From Cervus elaphus (lineage: Eukaryota > Chordata > Mammalia > Artiodactyla > Cervidae), in NCBI RefSeq assembly GCF_910594005.1, contig NC_057835.1, positions 45,470,001 to 45,534,000 of the forward strand: 64,000 nt of DNA, read 5' to 3'. Position numbers and translations under genes: made by a program. A model generated the notes under the pieces. It had not been told where the DNA came from. It saw only the letters and a list, made by a program, of their open reading frames with translations, and searched no databases. Below are positions 1 through 11,731 of this stretch, piece after piece. The first letter of the stretch is position 1; each line of letters starts with the position of its first letter.

Positions 1-169
1 TTTTCTAAAACCAGCCATCACCATAGGTGATCATTAAATTAGAGTTTGGTGTGTATACTTCTACACATATTTCAATACATATATAATGCTATATAAACAG
101 GACAAAACTCTAAAACCCATTCTACAAGCTGTTTATTTTTTCCCACATGACACGCCAATTTTCTGTATA
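1..169. other. AT-rich intergenic sequence
   Basis: No gene or repeat that I recognise. It is AT-rich and runs into the L1 relic that follows. Confidence 0.4.
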
Positions 170-1464
170 TATACCATTTTACAGCGTGTCATAACTTATG
201 CATTTATATTGTTGTTCTTTCTCTAATGGCTCAGATTTTGTTAATTAATATTTAATAGCTCTTATTTTCTAATATATGCATTTAAGGCCACACATTTTCC
301 TTTAAGCACTGTTTTAGCAGCATGACAAATTTTGATACATCGTGTTTTCTTTTATTCAGTCCATCATATTTTATAAAATATACTGTGGCTTCTTCTTTGA
401 CCCATAGTTTATTTAGAAGTGTATTGATTAAGTTCCAAACACAAGGAGACTTTCCAAATTATTTTTTGTTACTTATTTCTAGTTAACTCCATTGAAGTCC
501 AGGAACATTTTCTATAGAAGTAAAAATTTGTGAGGTGTGTTAAAACTAGCTTTATGGACAGCATATAAAAGTTTAGTTAATTGTTTCATGTGTGCTTGAA
601 GAGAATATGTATATATCAGTTGGTGAATGCAATTCTTGATAAATGTGATTAAGTCAAGTGTGTAACTCATGTTGTAAACCCTTTTGTATCCCTACAGATA
701 TTTATCTGCCTATCAGTTATCAAGACAATTGTTTGAAATCTCCTACTATGATTGTGAATCAATCTATTTTCCTTTTAAATTTGATCAATTTTTGCTTTCT
801 ATATTTTGAAATTATTGTTAGACCCAAACAAGTTTAGAATATCTACACTTTTCTGGCAAATGGAAACATTATGAACCACCCTTTCATGTTCTTAGTGACC
901 TTTTGTGTATTACTTTCTGAGTTGTTTGACAATAACACTGGCACAGCATCTTTCTTGTAGTGTTTGCGATGTATATATTAGTGTTTGCATAATATACATT
1001 TTTTTCATTCTTTCACTTTTAGTATTTTCTGAATCCTTATATTTTAAAAATGTCTCTTTGAAGAAGCACACAATTGGGTTTAAGATTTTATTTAATTTGT
1101 TAACCTTTGTTTTTATTTTTCTATATCTTCCCACTTTATGTCTTTCTGTACTTCATTCTGGATATTTTTCCAAACTATAACTGATTATCTTTTCAGTTGT
1201 TACTAATCTGTTCAACACGTTCACTGAGCGCTGAATAAATTTTGTCATATTTTTCAAGTGTAAAATCTTGATTTGGTTCCATTTGCAATTTTTTTGCCGT
1301 TCCCTGCCAAAATTCCCATTTATTTTTTTCTGACTATTTTAAAAAGAGCTGTTTTAAGTCCATGTCTAATAAATTGATTCTCTAGATTTTTATCTATTTC
1401 TATTATCTGTTGTTTCTCTTGGCATTTGCTCGTATTGCTTTGTCACCTAGGATACCTGGGTTTA
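170..1464 (-). mobile_element. Old L1 (L1M-type) fragment, antisense
   Basis: Read on the minus strand this resembles the endonuclease to early reverse-transcriptase part of an old L1 ORF2. Recognisable stretches include the antisense of the 'GGTCAAAGAAGAA' region near 400, the region near 600-760, and the antisense of the endonuclease region near 960-1080. It is heavily mutated, with no usable ORF. The SINE at 1465 interrupts it and it may continue to about 2190. Confidence 0.65.
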
Positions 1465-1677
1465 GGTTTCCCTGGTGGCTCAGACGGTAGAGTCCACCTG
1501 TGGTGCAGGAGACTCGGCTTCAATCTCTTGGTTGGGAAGATTCCCTGGGGAAGGGAATGGCAACGCATTCCAGTATTCTTGCCTGCAGAATTCCATGGAC
1601 AGAGGAGTCTGATGGGCTAAAGTCCATGGGGTCGCATAGAACCAGACACGACTGAGCGACTAATACTTTCACTTTCC
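1465..1677 (+). mobile_element. Bov-tA SINE
   Basis: It starts with the tRNA-Glu-derived head (TTCCCTGGTGGCTCAG), passes through the CCAGTATTCTTGCCTG core, and ends at GACTGAGCGACTAA. It is full length and inserted in the old L1. Confidence 0.93.
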
Positions 1678-2190
1678 ACACTTGGCCTTGTTTTTATTTT
1701 TATGTTAGGCACTAAATTCTAATAATTTTGAGAGACCATTTAAGGCTAAAATATTGTCTTCACTGAACGAGGACTTAACTTTTTTTTTTTTTTTGGTTAT
1801 GGCGAAACAATAGAGATAGGTTCAATCCAAGATTATTTCAATCCAAATAGAATTTAAGTTACCTGAGCTTTAGTCATCCTGGGTGCTCTTCATTAGAGGC
1901 TCTCACTGTCACAGAGAGCTTCTTCTACTTCTCCACCCAAAAAACTAGTGCCTCCACCAAATTTCCACCTTCCTTGACAAGCTCTGAGCTCTCATTTTTG
2001 CTCTTCACTCAAGCAGAAAGTGGCCCAAATATATACCCACAATTTCTTTCTTCTCCTACTTTTTGGCCCTATAATTTTTCATTGCCTTATTAGGTCTTCC
2101 ATGACTTTAAATATATGGGATTTATATATTTTGTCCAACTTTTCTAGTTGTTCTCAGAGGAAATAGAAGCTCAATCATTTTTAGCCAATC
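1678..2190 (-). mobile_element. Probable continuation of old L1 relic
   Basis: This is AT-rich sequence with an internal T run (about 1781-1794). It appears to continue the antisense L1 beyond the SINE, but similarity is weak and I cannot place it within the element. No gene is visible. Confidence 0.35.
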
Positions 2191-2194
2191 TCTT

Positions 2195-2262
2195 AATAAT
2201 AACAGCTTATATTTTTGAGTGCTTACAAAGTCCTAGACTCTGTTTTAAGAGCTTTATTTGCA
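2195..2262 (-). mobile_element. MIR SINE, left part
   Basis: This is antisense to the MIR 3' half, with the 'aacagct..tttttgagtgcttac..' pattern. The element is cut here by an L1 insertion and resumes near 3189. Confidence 0.5.
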
Positions 2263-3188
2263 TTATTTTTTTTTTAATTTTTGAACTATAGTTGACTTAC
2301 AAAGTTGTGTTAATTTCTGTTGTATAGCAGTAATTCAGTTATACACATACAATCCTTTTCATATTCTTTTCCATTATGGTTTATCACAGGATATTGAATA
2401 TAGTTCCCTGTGTTATTATCATAAGACCTTGTTGCTTATCCATTCTATAAATATATAATAGTTTGCATCTGGTAATCCCAAACTCCCAATCCATCTGTCC
2501 CCTGCCTCCCCTCCCTCTTGGTAACCACAAGTCTGTTCTCTATGCCTCTGACTTTGCTTCTGTTACATAGATAAATTCATTTGTGTCATATTTTAGATTC
2601 CACATATAAGTGATATCATATGCTATTTGTCTTTCTCTTTTTGACTTACTTCACATATGATAATCTCTACGTCCATGTAAGTGCAAAAGGCATTATTTCA
2701 TTCTTTTTTATGGCTGAGTACTATTCTGTTTTTTATATGTACACATGTTCTTTATCCACTCATCTGTTGATGAACATTTAGGCTGTTTCCATGTCTTGGT
2801 TATCGTGAATAGTGCTGCTATGATTATAGGGGTACATAATTTTTTTTGAGTTATAGTTTTTTTTCTGAATATACACCCTGGAGTGTGATTGCTGGATTAT
2901 ACAATAACTCTATTTTTAGCTTTTTAAGGAACCTCTATACTGCTTTCCATAATGGTTTCACCAATTTACGTTGCCACCAACAATGTAGCAGGGTTCTCAT
3001 TTCTTCACATTCTCTCCAGCATTTGTTACTTGTAGACTTTTAAAATGGTCATTCTGACCAGGACCAGTGTGAGGTTGTACCTCACTGTAGTTTTGATTGG
3101 CATTTCTCTTTATAATTAGTGATGTGAAGCATCTTTTGTGTCTGTTGGTCATTTGTGTGTCTTCTTGGATAAATTTATATATAGATCT
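2263..3188 (-). mobile_element. L1 3' end, antisense
   Basis: It begins with a T run at 2263-2274, which is the antisense poly(A) tail. It then follows the artiodactyl L1 3' UTR and the ORF2 C-terminal region, including the antisense of 'ATGGAATATTACTCAGCCAT' near 2710. It is 5'-truncated near 3188. The insertion split an older MIR. The frame is destroyed. Confidence 0.8.
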
Positions 3189-3350
3189 TCAAGGTAGGTA
3201 CTTTCGATATTCCCATTTTGTAAATGGTAAAACTGACACCAACAGAGGTTTAAAAACTTGTCTAATGTTACAAAAAAGCAATGGAGCTAGAATTCAAATT
3301 CATGCAATTTGACTAAAATGTTAATAGTTTTAACAATACTTCACTACCTC
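3189..3350 (-). mobile_element. MIR SINE, right part
   Basis: This continues the antisense MIR: 'AAGGTAGGTACT', then 'CCCATTTTGTAAATGG', then a region matching the MIR core and tRNA part. It is in the same orientation and order as the piece at 2195-2262. Confidence 0.6.
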
Positions 3351-3399
3351 TTGTTGTTTTCAAGTTTTTTCAAATTATAAATCTTTTTGCATACTTTTT

Positions 3400-3606
3400 G
3401 GTCTTCCCTGGTGGCTCAGACAGGAAAGAATCCACCTGCAATGCAAGAGACTTGGGTTCAATTCCTGGGTTGTGAGGATACCCTGGAGAAAGGAACAGCT
3501 GCCCACTCCAGTATTCTTGCCTGGAGAATTCCATGGACAGAGGAGCCTGGCTGCCTATAGTCCACGGGGTTGCAAAAAGTCAGACACAGTTGAGCAACTT
3601 TAATAA
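3400..3606 (+). mobile_element. Bov-tA SINE
   Basis: Full-length tRNA-derived head (CTTCCCTGGTGGCTCAG), core, and tail ending 'CAGTTGAGCAAC'. A BovB 3' end follows immediately in the opposite orientation. Confidence 0.92.
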
Positions 3607-3612
3607 AGAACG

Positions 3613-4605
3613 TGTCAGTCAATTCAGTTGCTGAGTCATGTCCGACTCTTTGCAAACCCATGGACTGCAGCACCCTAGTCCTCCCTGTCCATCACCAGCT
3701 CCCAGAGCCTACTCAAACTCATGTCCATTGCCTCGGTGATGCCATCCAACCATCTCATCCTCTGTCGTCCCCTTCTCATCCTGCCTTCAGTCTTTCCCAG
3801 CATCAGGGTCTTTTCCAAAGAGGCGGTTCTTCACATCAGATGGCCAAAGTATTGGAGTTTCAGCTTCAGCATCAGTCCTTCCAATGAACACCCAGGACTG
3901 ATCTCCTTTAGGTTGTACTGGTTGGATCTCCTTGCAGTTCAAGGGACTCTCAAGAGTCTTCTCCAACACCACAGTTCAAAAGCATTAATTCTTCAGTGCT
4001 CAGCTTTCTTTATAGTCCAACTCTCACATCCATACATGACTGTTGGAAAAGCCATAGCTTTGAAAAGATGTACCTTTGTTGGCAAAGTAATGTCTCTGCT
4101 TTTTAATATGCTGTCTAGGTTGGTCACAGCTTTTCTTCCAAGGAGCAAGCATCTTTTAATTTCATGGCTGCAGTCACCATCTGCAGTGATTTTGAAGCCC
4201 CAAAAAATAAAGTCAGTCACTGTGTCCATTGTTTCCCCATCTATTTGCCTTGAAGTGATGGGACTGGATGCCATGATCTTAGTTTTCTGGATGTTGAGTT
4301 TTAAGCCAACTTTTTCACTCTCCTCTTTCTTTCACTTTCATCAAGAGGCTCTTTAGTTCTTCTTCGCTTTCTGCCATAAGAGTAGTGTCATCTGTGTATA
4401 TGAGGTTATTGATATTTCTCCTGGCAATCTTGATTCCAGCTTGTGCTTCATCCAGCCCAGCGTTTCTCATGATGTACTCTGCATATAAGTTAAATAAGCA
4501 AGGTGACAATACACAGCCTTGACATACTCTTTTCCCAATTTGGAACCAGTCTGTTGTTCCATGTCCAGTTCTAGCTGTTACTTCTTGACCTGCATACACA
4601 TAAAG
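3613..4605 (-). mobile_element. BovB (RTE) LINE 3' portion
   Basis: This is 5'-truncated. On the minus strand it encodes the end of the reverse transcriptase and the C-terminal region in broken frames. Recognisable pieces are RTGHGTTDWFQIGK, CVLSPCLFNLYAEYIMRNAGL, the catalytic-box remnant NNLIYTDDTTLMAES (family YADD, here YTDD), DGDCSHEIKR and KSRDITLPTKV. The 3' tail near 3620-3720 is the Bov-A-like end. It is a pseudogene of a mobile element and not a host gene. A long plus-strand ORF over it is only a shadow. Confidence 0.93.
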
Positions 4606-4661
4606 AATGTGTATATATATATATATGCATTTATATACATATATTATACATATGTGTGTGC
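4606..4661. repeat. TA/TG-rich low-complexity tract
   Basis: Alternating TA and TATG sequence sits at the junction between the truncated BovB and the next SINE. Confidence 0.7.
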
Positions 4662-4877
4662 ATACTGTCACTTCAGTCATGTCTGACTCTTTGCAACCCT
4701 ATGGGCTGTAGCCTCCCAGGCTCCTCTGTCCATGGAATTCTCCAGGCTGGAATACTGGAGTGGGTTTCCATGCCCTGCTCCACGAGATCTTCCAGACCTG
4801 GGGATTGAACCCATGTCTTTTACTTCTCCTGCATTAGCAAGCGGGTTCTTTATCACTGGAGACACCTGGGATGCCCC
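4662..4877 (-). mobile_element. Bov-tA SINE
   Basis: Reverse complement of Bov-tA: 'CTTCAGTCATGTCTGACTC', 'CCAGGCTCCTCTGTCCATGG', and ending with the antisense of the tRNA head. Confidence 0.92.
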
Positions 4878-5337
4878 ATATTATATGTATATATAATTGC
4901 TAATTTTCAAGAATTTATTAAGAATATATTCCCACAAACGAACACACTGGATCAGAGGCATACTTATTTGAAATGGTAATACATATTAACATACTACCTT
5001 TCGTTAATTTAAATAAAATTTTCATATTCTAAATATTCATTAATACCTTAGAGTATTAATACCTCAGAGTTTCCAATATAAGAAGTTAAAAATAGCATTC
5101 TACTGTTTTTATTTGCTTCTCTGCTTACCTGTTAGACTGAACATCTCTATATATACTTATATGCCATTTATATGTTTGTCTTTTCTATGTTACAAAATCA
5201 TGTGATTTTATTATTAATGGTACACTCAACTTTTTTCTTTTCTTTATGAACTTTCCATTTGTTTGTTAAAAATATTAAATTTTGTCACACCTGATACAAA
5301 TATTTTCTTATCTTCCATTTTACTGGTTTGTGCTGTG
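4878..5337. other. Intergenic, nothing recognised
   Basis: AT-rich sequence with no gene, RNA or repeat that I can name. Confidence 0.4.
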
Positions 5338-5361
5338 CACACACACACACACACACACAGA
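5338..5361. repeat. (CA)n microsatellite
   Basis: About twelve uninterrupted CA units. Confidence 0.95.
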
Positions 5362-5739
5362 GCTTTCCTCACATACTCTATAGTTATTTTTTTGATTCTT
5401 CCATATGAATTTTCTTTCAATATTGCTTTACTTTTTTATCTTAATTCACCTATACTTTATTTTGCCTAGTTAATAGGAGAACCATTTTGCCCTTCCTTTT
5501 CCAAATAGCTAATTAGTACCCCAATGTAAGTTAATATTAGAGAAAACCCATTTTTTTCTTAAGGATTGAAACTTAATTTATTCTATCCTAAATTTTCTGA
5601 CATACCTTGTTCTACTTCTGTTGTCTATTCAGCTCTGTTTATCTCTCTTCTCCTGTGTCATCACCACATTATTTTATTACAAATAATAGAATCTGGCACT
5701 ATTGCTTACTAATTGTTTCAGTCATATACACCCTTTATG

Positions 5740-5850
5740 CCCAACCAGACTCTCATTTCTTTGAAATCAGAGATTACATCTTATATTTGTACATGTATAT
5801 ACTTGTATCCTCTAAAGCACTCAAAAGAATATTGCACATTAGTGTATGTT
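5740..5850 (+). mobile_element. Possible L2 3' end
   Basis: The order 'AGACTCTC..', 'AGAGATTACATCTTA', 'TTGTATCCTC..AGCAC' resembles a decayed L2 tail. The similarity is weak. Confidence 0.35.
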
Positions 5851-5852
5851 TA

Positions 5853-6050
5853 TGTGCAGTCACTTAGTCATGTCCAACTCTTTGCGGCCCCATGGACTGT
5901 AGCCTATCAGCAACTGTGTCTATGGGTTTCTCTAGGCAAGAATACTGAAGTTGGTTGCCAGTTCCTCCTCCAGGGGACTTTCCCCACCCAGTGATCAGAC
6001 TTGTTTCTCCTGCATTGGCAGGCAGATTCTTTACCACGGCATCACCTGGG
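5853..6050 (-). mobile_element. Bov-tA SINE
   Basis: Reverse-complement Bov-tA: 'CACTTAGTCATGTCCAACTC', 'GCAAGAATACTG', and ending 'ATCACCTGGGA'. A dimeric SINE in the opposite orientation abuts it. Confidence 0.88.
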
Positions 6051-6352
6051 AATGATAGCTCAGCTGGTGAAGAATCCACCTGCAATTCAGAAGACCCCAG
6101 TTCAATTCCTGGGTCGGGAAGATCCCCTGGAGAAGAGATAGGCTACCCACTCCAGTATTCTTTGGCTTCCCTTGTGGCTCAGCTGGTAAAGAATCCACCT
6201 GCAATGTGGGAGACCTGGATTTGATCCCTGGGTTGGGAAGATCCTCTGGAGAAGGCAAAGGCTACTCACTCCAGTATTCTGGCCTAGAGAATGGACTGTA
6301 TAGTCTATGGGGTCACAAAGAGTTGGCCACAACTGAGAGACTTTCATTTTCA
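6051..6352 (+). mobile_element. Ruminant SINE with two tRNA-derived heads
   Basis: The first head is 'GATAGCTCAGCTGGTGAAG' to 'CAGTATTCTT'. A second head follows at about 6167 ('GGCTTCCCTTGTGGCTCAG'), then the usual Bov-A part ending 'CAACTGAGAGACTTTC'. Each head keeps recognisable A- and B-box-like stretches. A comparable compound element is at 29462-29787. Confidence 0.85.
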
Positions 6353-6744
6353 CCTGGGAAGCTCTATTAGACATTCATGGAACTAAACTGCATTTTTCCG
6401 AACTTTCTCAGAGTTTCTGAGACCAAGAAATTATTCTTTCTGAAGAACCTTTAGATGTTTGCTACATGTAAGGCACAGAAAATATTTTGGGACAATCTTA
6501 GTTAATCATAGAATTGGTTAATCTATTGCCCTTTGTTGTATCTCCATAACTATCCAAGAATCAGAAGTATTAGTTGCTCTATTTAAGTATATGGGCTTTA
6601 TGAATCTGACTATTTTCATTTAAAGTTATGAAAACTAGGAATTAGGAATACTTTTACTCTACAGTGGAATTAAGCAAAAAATTTTTACTTTGAGCACATG
6701 CTTAGGGTTTTGAGAAACCCTTCATTTTGTGATGTAGCAAACGT
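6353..6744. other. Intergenic, nothing recognised
   Basis: No gene or named repeat is visible. Confidence 0.4.
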
Positions 6745-6870
6745 GGGTTTTGGTGGATGACATCTGCTACAAATTTTGATTTTGTCACCTATTGGCTCTG
6801 TGCTTGGTAGGTAATAGACATGCATAAAATGTTTTGATTAATAATAATTAATGAATAAATATTTAACTTT
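6745..6870 (+). mobile_element. Possible MIR/L2 relic
   Basis: 'TTTTGTCACCTATTGGCTCTGTG' followed by 'GCTTGGTAGGTAATAGACATGC' and an ATGAATAAAT tail recalls a decayed MIR. This is weak support. Confidence 0.4.
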
Positions 6871-6894
6871 TTCTAATCATAATATGCATTACAG

Positions 6895-9800
6895 GAACAG
6901 CGGCCTAGAAGAGATACCCCACGTCCAAGGTCAGGAGCCATAGCGATGAGGAAATACCCCACATCCAATGTAAGGAGCAGCAGCTGTGCTTTGCTGGAGC
7001 AGCCCTGAAGAGATCCCCCATGTTCAAGGTAAGAGAAACCCCACAAAGATGGTAGGCGCTGAGAGAGGGCATCAGAGGGCAGCTAGACTGAAACCACAAT
7101 CACAGAAAACTAGCCAGTCTAATCACATGGACCACAGCCTTGTCTAACTCAATGAAATTAAGCCATGCATATGAAGCCACCCAAGATGATCAGGTCATGG
7201 TGAAGAGTTCTGACAAAACGTGGTCCACTGGAGAAGGGAATGGCAAACCACTTCACCTTTCTTGCCTTGAGAACCCCATGGACAGTATGAAAAGGCAAAA
7301 AGATAAGACAGTGGAGAAATAACTCCAGAAAGAATGAAGGGCCAGAGCCAAAACAAAAACAACACCCAGATGTGGATGTGACAAGTGATAGAAGCAAGGT
7401 CCGATGCTGTAAAGAGCAATATTGCATAGGAACCTGGAATGTTAGGTCCATGAATCAAGGCAAATTTGAAGTGGTCAAACAGGAGATGGCAAGAGTGAAA
7501 ATCGACATTCTAGGAATCAGCAAACTAAAATGGACTGGAATAGGTGAATTTAATTCAGATAATCATCATATCTGCTACTGTGGGCAGGCATCCCTTAGAA
7601 GAAATGGAGTAGCCATCGTAGTCAACAAAGGAGTCCAAAATGCATTACTTGGATGCAATCTCAAAAACGACAGAATGATCGCTGTTCATTTCCGAGGCAC
7701 ACCATTCAATATCACTGTAATCCAAGCCTATGCTCCGACCAGTAACACTGAAGAAACTGAAGTTGAACGGTTCTATGAAGACCTACAAGACCTTTTAGAA
7801 CTAACACCCAAAAAAGATGTCCTTTTCATTATAGAGGACTGGAATGCAAAAGTAGGAAGTCAAGAAATACCTGGAGTAACAGGCAAATTGGCTTTGGAGT
7901 ACAGAATGAGGTAGGACAAAGGCTAATAGAGTTTTGCCAAGAGAACGCACTGATCATAGTAAACACCCCCTTCCACCAACACAAGAGAACACTTTACACA
8001 TGGATATCACCAGATGGCCAGCCCCGAAATCAGACTGATTATATTCTTTGCAGCTGAAGAAGGAGGTCTATACAGTCAGCAAAAACAATATTGGGAGCTG
8101 ACTGTGGCTCAGATCATGAACTCCTTATTGCCAAATTCAGATGTAAATTGAAGAAAGTAGGGAAAACCACTAGACCATTCAGGTATGACCTAAATCAAAT
8201 CCCTTATGAGTATACAGTGGAACTGACAAACAGATTTAAGGAACTAGATCTGACAGACAAAGTGCCTGAAGAACTATGGACGGAGGTTCGTGACATTATA
8301 CAGGAGACAGGGATCAAGACCATCCCCAAGAAAAAGAAATGCAAAAAAGCAAAATGGCTGTCTGAGGAGGTCTTACAAATAGCTATGAAAAGAAGAGAAG
8401 TGAAAGGCAAAGGAAAAAAGGAAAGATATACCTATTTGAATGCAGAGTTCCAAAGAATAGCAAGGAGAAATAAGAAAGCCTTCCTCAGTGATGAATGCAA
8501 AGAAATAGAGGAAAACAATACAATGGGAAAGACTAGAGATCTCTTCAAGAAAATTAGAGGTACAAAGGGAACATTTCATTCAAAGATGGGCACAATAAAG
8601 GACAGAAGTGGTATCGATCTAACAGAAGCAGAAGATATTAAGAAGACGTCGCAAGAACACACAGAAGAACTGTACAAAAAAGATCTTCATGACCCAGATA
8701 ATCATGATGGTGTGATCACTCACCTAGAGCCAGACATCCTGGAATGTGAAGTCCAGCAGGCCTTAGGAAGCATCACTATGAACAAAGCTAGTGGAGGTGA
8801 TGGAATTCCAGTTGAACTATTTCAAATCCTAAAAGATGATGCTGTGAAAGTGCTGCACTCAATGTCAGCAAATTTGGAAAACTCAGCAGTGGCCACAGGA
8901 CTGGAAAAGGTCAGTTTTCATTCCAATCCCAAAGAAAAGCAATGCCAAAGAATGCTCCAACTACTGCACAATTGCACTCAACTCACATACTAGTAGAGTA
9001 ATTCTCAAAATTCCCCAAGCCAGGCTTCAGCAATACGTGAACCATGAACTTCCAGATGTTCAAGCTGGTTTTAGAAAAGACACAGGAACCAGAGATCAAA
9101 ATGCCAACATCTGTTAGATCATAAAAAAAGCAAAAAGGTTCCAGAAAAACATCTATTTCTGCTTTATTGACTATACCAAAGCCTTTGACTGTTTGGATCA
9201 CAATAAACTGTGGAAAATTCTTAAAGAGATGGGAATACCAGACTACCTGACCTGCCTCTTGAGAAACCTGTATGCAGATGAGGAAGCAACAGTTAGAACT
9301 GGACATGGAACAAGACTGGCTCCAAATCGGAAAAGGAGTACATCAAGGCTGCATACTGTCACCCTGCTTATTTAACTTGTGTGCAGAGTACATCATGTGA
9401 AGTGCTTGGCTGGATGGAGCACAAGCTGGAATCAAGATTGGGGAGAGAAATATCAATAACCTCAGATATGCAGATGACATCACTCTTATGGCAGAAAGCA
9501 AAGAAGAACTAAAGAGCCTCTTGATGAAAGTGAAAGAGGAGAGTGAAAAAGTTGGCTTCAAACTCAGTATTCAGAAAACTAAGATCATGGTATCTGGTCC
9601 CATCACTTCATGGCAAATAGGTGGGGAAACAGTGGAAACAGTGATTGACTTTATTTTGGGGGGGCTTCAAAATCACTGCAAATGGTGACTGCAGCCATGA
9701 AATTAAAAGATGCTTGCTCCTTGGAAGAAAAGCTGTGACCAATCTAGACAGCATATTAAAAAGCAGAGACATTACTTTGCCAACAAAGGTCTGTCTAGTC

Positions 9801-10434
9801 AAGGCTATGGTTTTTTCAGTAGTCGTGTATGGATGTAAGAGTTGGGCCTGGTGCACTGGGAAGACCCAGAGGGATCGGGTAGAGAGGGAGGTGGGAGGGG
9901 GGATCGGGATGGGGAATACATGTAAATCCATGGCTAATTCATGTCAATGTATGACAAAAACCACTACAATATTGTAAAGTAATTAGCTTCCAACTAATAA
10001 AAATAAATGTAAAAAAAAGAAAAAGAATTGGATGATGAAGAAAGCTGAGCGCTGAAGAATTGATGCTTTTGAACTGTGATGTTGGAGAAGACTCTTGAGA
10101 GTCCCTTGAACTGCAAGGAGATCCAACCAGTACAACCTAAAGGAGATCAGTCCTGGGTGTTCATTGGAAGGACTGATGCTGAAGCTGAAACTCCAATACT
10201 TTGGCCACCTGACGTGAAGAGCTGACATTTGAAAAGACCCTGATGCTGGGAAAGATTTAGGGCAGGACAAGAAGGAGATGACAGAGGATGAGATGACTGG
10301 ATGGCATCACCGACTCAATGGACATGAGTTTGGGTAAACTCCAGGAGTTGATGATGGACAGTGAGGCCTGGCGTGCTGCAGTCCATGGGGTCACAAAGAG
10401 TAGGACACGACTGAGTGACTCAACTGAACTGAAT
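6895..10434 (+). mobile_element. Near-full-length BovB (RTE) LINE, inactive
   Basis: BovB is a non-LTR retrotransposon encoding an AP-type endonuclease and a reverse transcriptase. The 5' region (6895-7370) is followed by an endonuclease reading frame at 7372-7914 containing GTWNVRSM, ILGISKLKWTG, QAYAPT and DWNAKVG. The next stretch is open at 8091-8993 (SDHELLIAKF onwards). The reverse-transcriptase core follows in another frame, with AKAFDCVDHNKLWKIL-like residues near 9175-9225 and intact YADD near 9467. The family Glu in 'ISELKW' is Lys here, the chain is broken by stops and frameshifts, and an L1 tail is inserted at 9846-10022. It ends with a Bov-A-like tail at 'GACTGAGTGACTCAACTGAAC'. 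Confidence 0.95.
9846..10022 (+). mobile_element. L1 3' tail inserted in BovB
   Basis: About 177 bases of ruminant L1 3' UTR ('GGGAAGACCCAGAGGGATCG' to an A-rich tail) interrupt the BovB coding region. Flanking copies AAGAGTTGG (9837-9845) and AAGAATTGG (10023-10031) are the target-site duplication. The same L1 3' sequence is seen in antisense at 43372 onwards. Confidence 0.88.
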
Positions 10435-11199
10435 ATTTATTACTAATGGCAACAACCTCTCAGGATGCAGACCGTTTTCAGTGCCAATATTATATATTCA
10501 ATATTTCTTGGTACCAGACTCATGAAAGTCAACCACCTCATGTAGAATTGTCAGATAATGAAAGCATCATAAATTAAATGATGTTCTAATTTAAGCATCA
10601 AATTAAATCATCCTAAATCAAGTATTCAGAACTTGAAAAGTAAATTTTGTATCCAAATTCCTTCTTCCTTTACTCATCACATGATTTCCACATTCAACAT
10701 ATAAATTTGAACTAATTAACCCAGGCGTCTTATTTCTTGGGAACATGCCTTCTCTCCTTTAATCAAGGCAAGCTGTTTTCTCAGGAAGATTTACTCAGTG
10801 GGTCTAATGTTTTGTGAAAACTTTGGCGATTTTTCCATAGTTTCATGCAATAATGGAGGCTCAGTAGTGTATTTATTAATAATATTTGGGACTAGGGTAG
10901 CATGTGTTGCCAAGTGGCCTGGCTCTGGTGGAAAGCCCAGGTTGAGAAAAATGTGCAGGACAAACTGGATAAGAAACAGCTAGAACTGTCTAAGGACACT
11001 CAGATTGAGGTTATGAGAACCTGACCCAGGGCAACAGCACATCAGAAATTTTAATGATGAGAAAAATATGAGCTAAAATGGTATTTGGTAAGTAATTGGA
11101 TGTACAAATAAGTAAAAGGCAAAGGACTCAAATTCGCCTCTATGACTCACCTTGGAAGCAATAGTAATAATACTCCATTAATTAAAAATAAAGGCTTCA
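10435..11199. other. Intergenic, nothing recognised
   Basis: Moderately AT-rich and apparently single-copy. No gene is visible. Confidence 0.4.
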
Positions 11200-11354
11200 G
11201 GGACTTCACTGGTGGTCTCGTGGTTAAGAATCCCCTACCCCGGTCAGGGAACTAAGATCCCACATGGGCAACTAGGTCCTATGTGGCACAACTAGAGAAG
11301 CACGTGCACCACAACAAAGACCCAGCACAGCCAAAATAAATAATAATAATAAAC
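11200..11354 (+). mobile_element. CHR-type SINE
   Basis: Cetartiodactyl tRNA-derived SINE: 'GGACTTCACTGGTGG', 'GTGGTTAAGAATCCCC', 'GGTCAGGGAACTAAGATCCC', ending in AATAATAATAA. Near-identical flanks AAAGGCTTCA and AAAGGCCTCA are the target-site duplication. Confidence 0.88.
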
Positions 11355-11597
11355 AAAGGCCTCAAAGCTACTGAATCCAATTAAAAGGCATAAATCCACT
11401 TCATGAGATGAATTGGCCTGAATGAAGAGGAAGGGTATGGGAGCCTGGGGAGCGAAGGGTGACAGCTGAAGAACTGATCTATGAAACAAGCAAGAGAAAA
11501 AAACGTAGTGATGAAAGCCCAGTAGAAATACCATGAATCTTCAATGTAATCAATCACTTCACCATTAAATGACTTTTTGAGCAACATTATATTAGTG

Positions 11598-11731
11598 AGT
11601 GAAAAGTGAAGTCACTCAGTTGTGTCCAACTCTTTGTGACCCCGTGGACTGTAGCATACCAATGCTCCTCCGACCATGGGATTCTCCAGGCAAGAATACT
11701 GGAGTGGATTGCCATTTCCTAGATGCAAAAG
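11598..11731 (-). mobile_element. Bov-A SINE fragment
   Basis: It contains 'GTGAAGTCACTCAGTTGTGTCC' through 'GGAGTGGATTGCCATTTCC' in antisense. It lacks the tRNA-derived head. Confidence 0.88.

Noticed and set aside
3721..4356. 211-residue plus-strand ORF
   Set aside because: Antisense shadow of the BovB 3' end.
8091..8993. 300-residue ORF as a possible host gene
   Set aside because: It is the BovB polyprotein between endonuclease and reverse transcriptase, ending in a frameshift tail.
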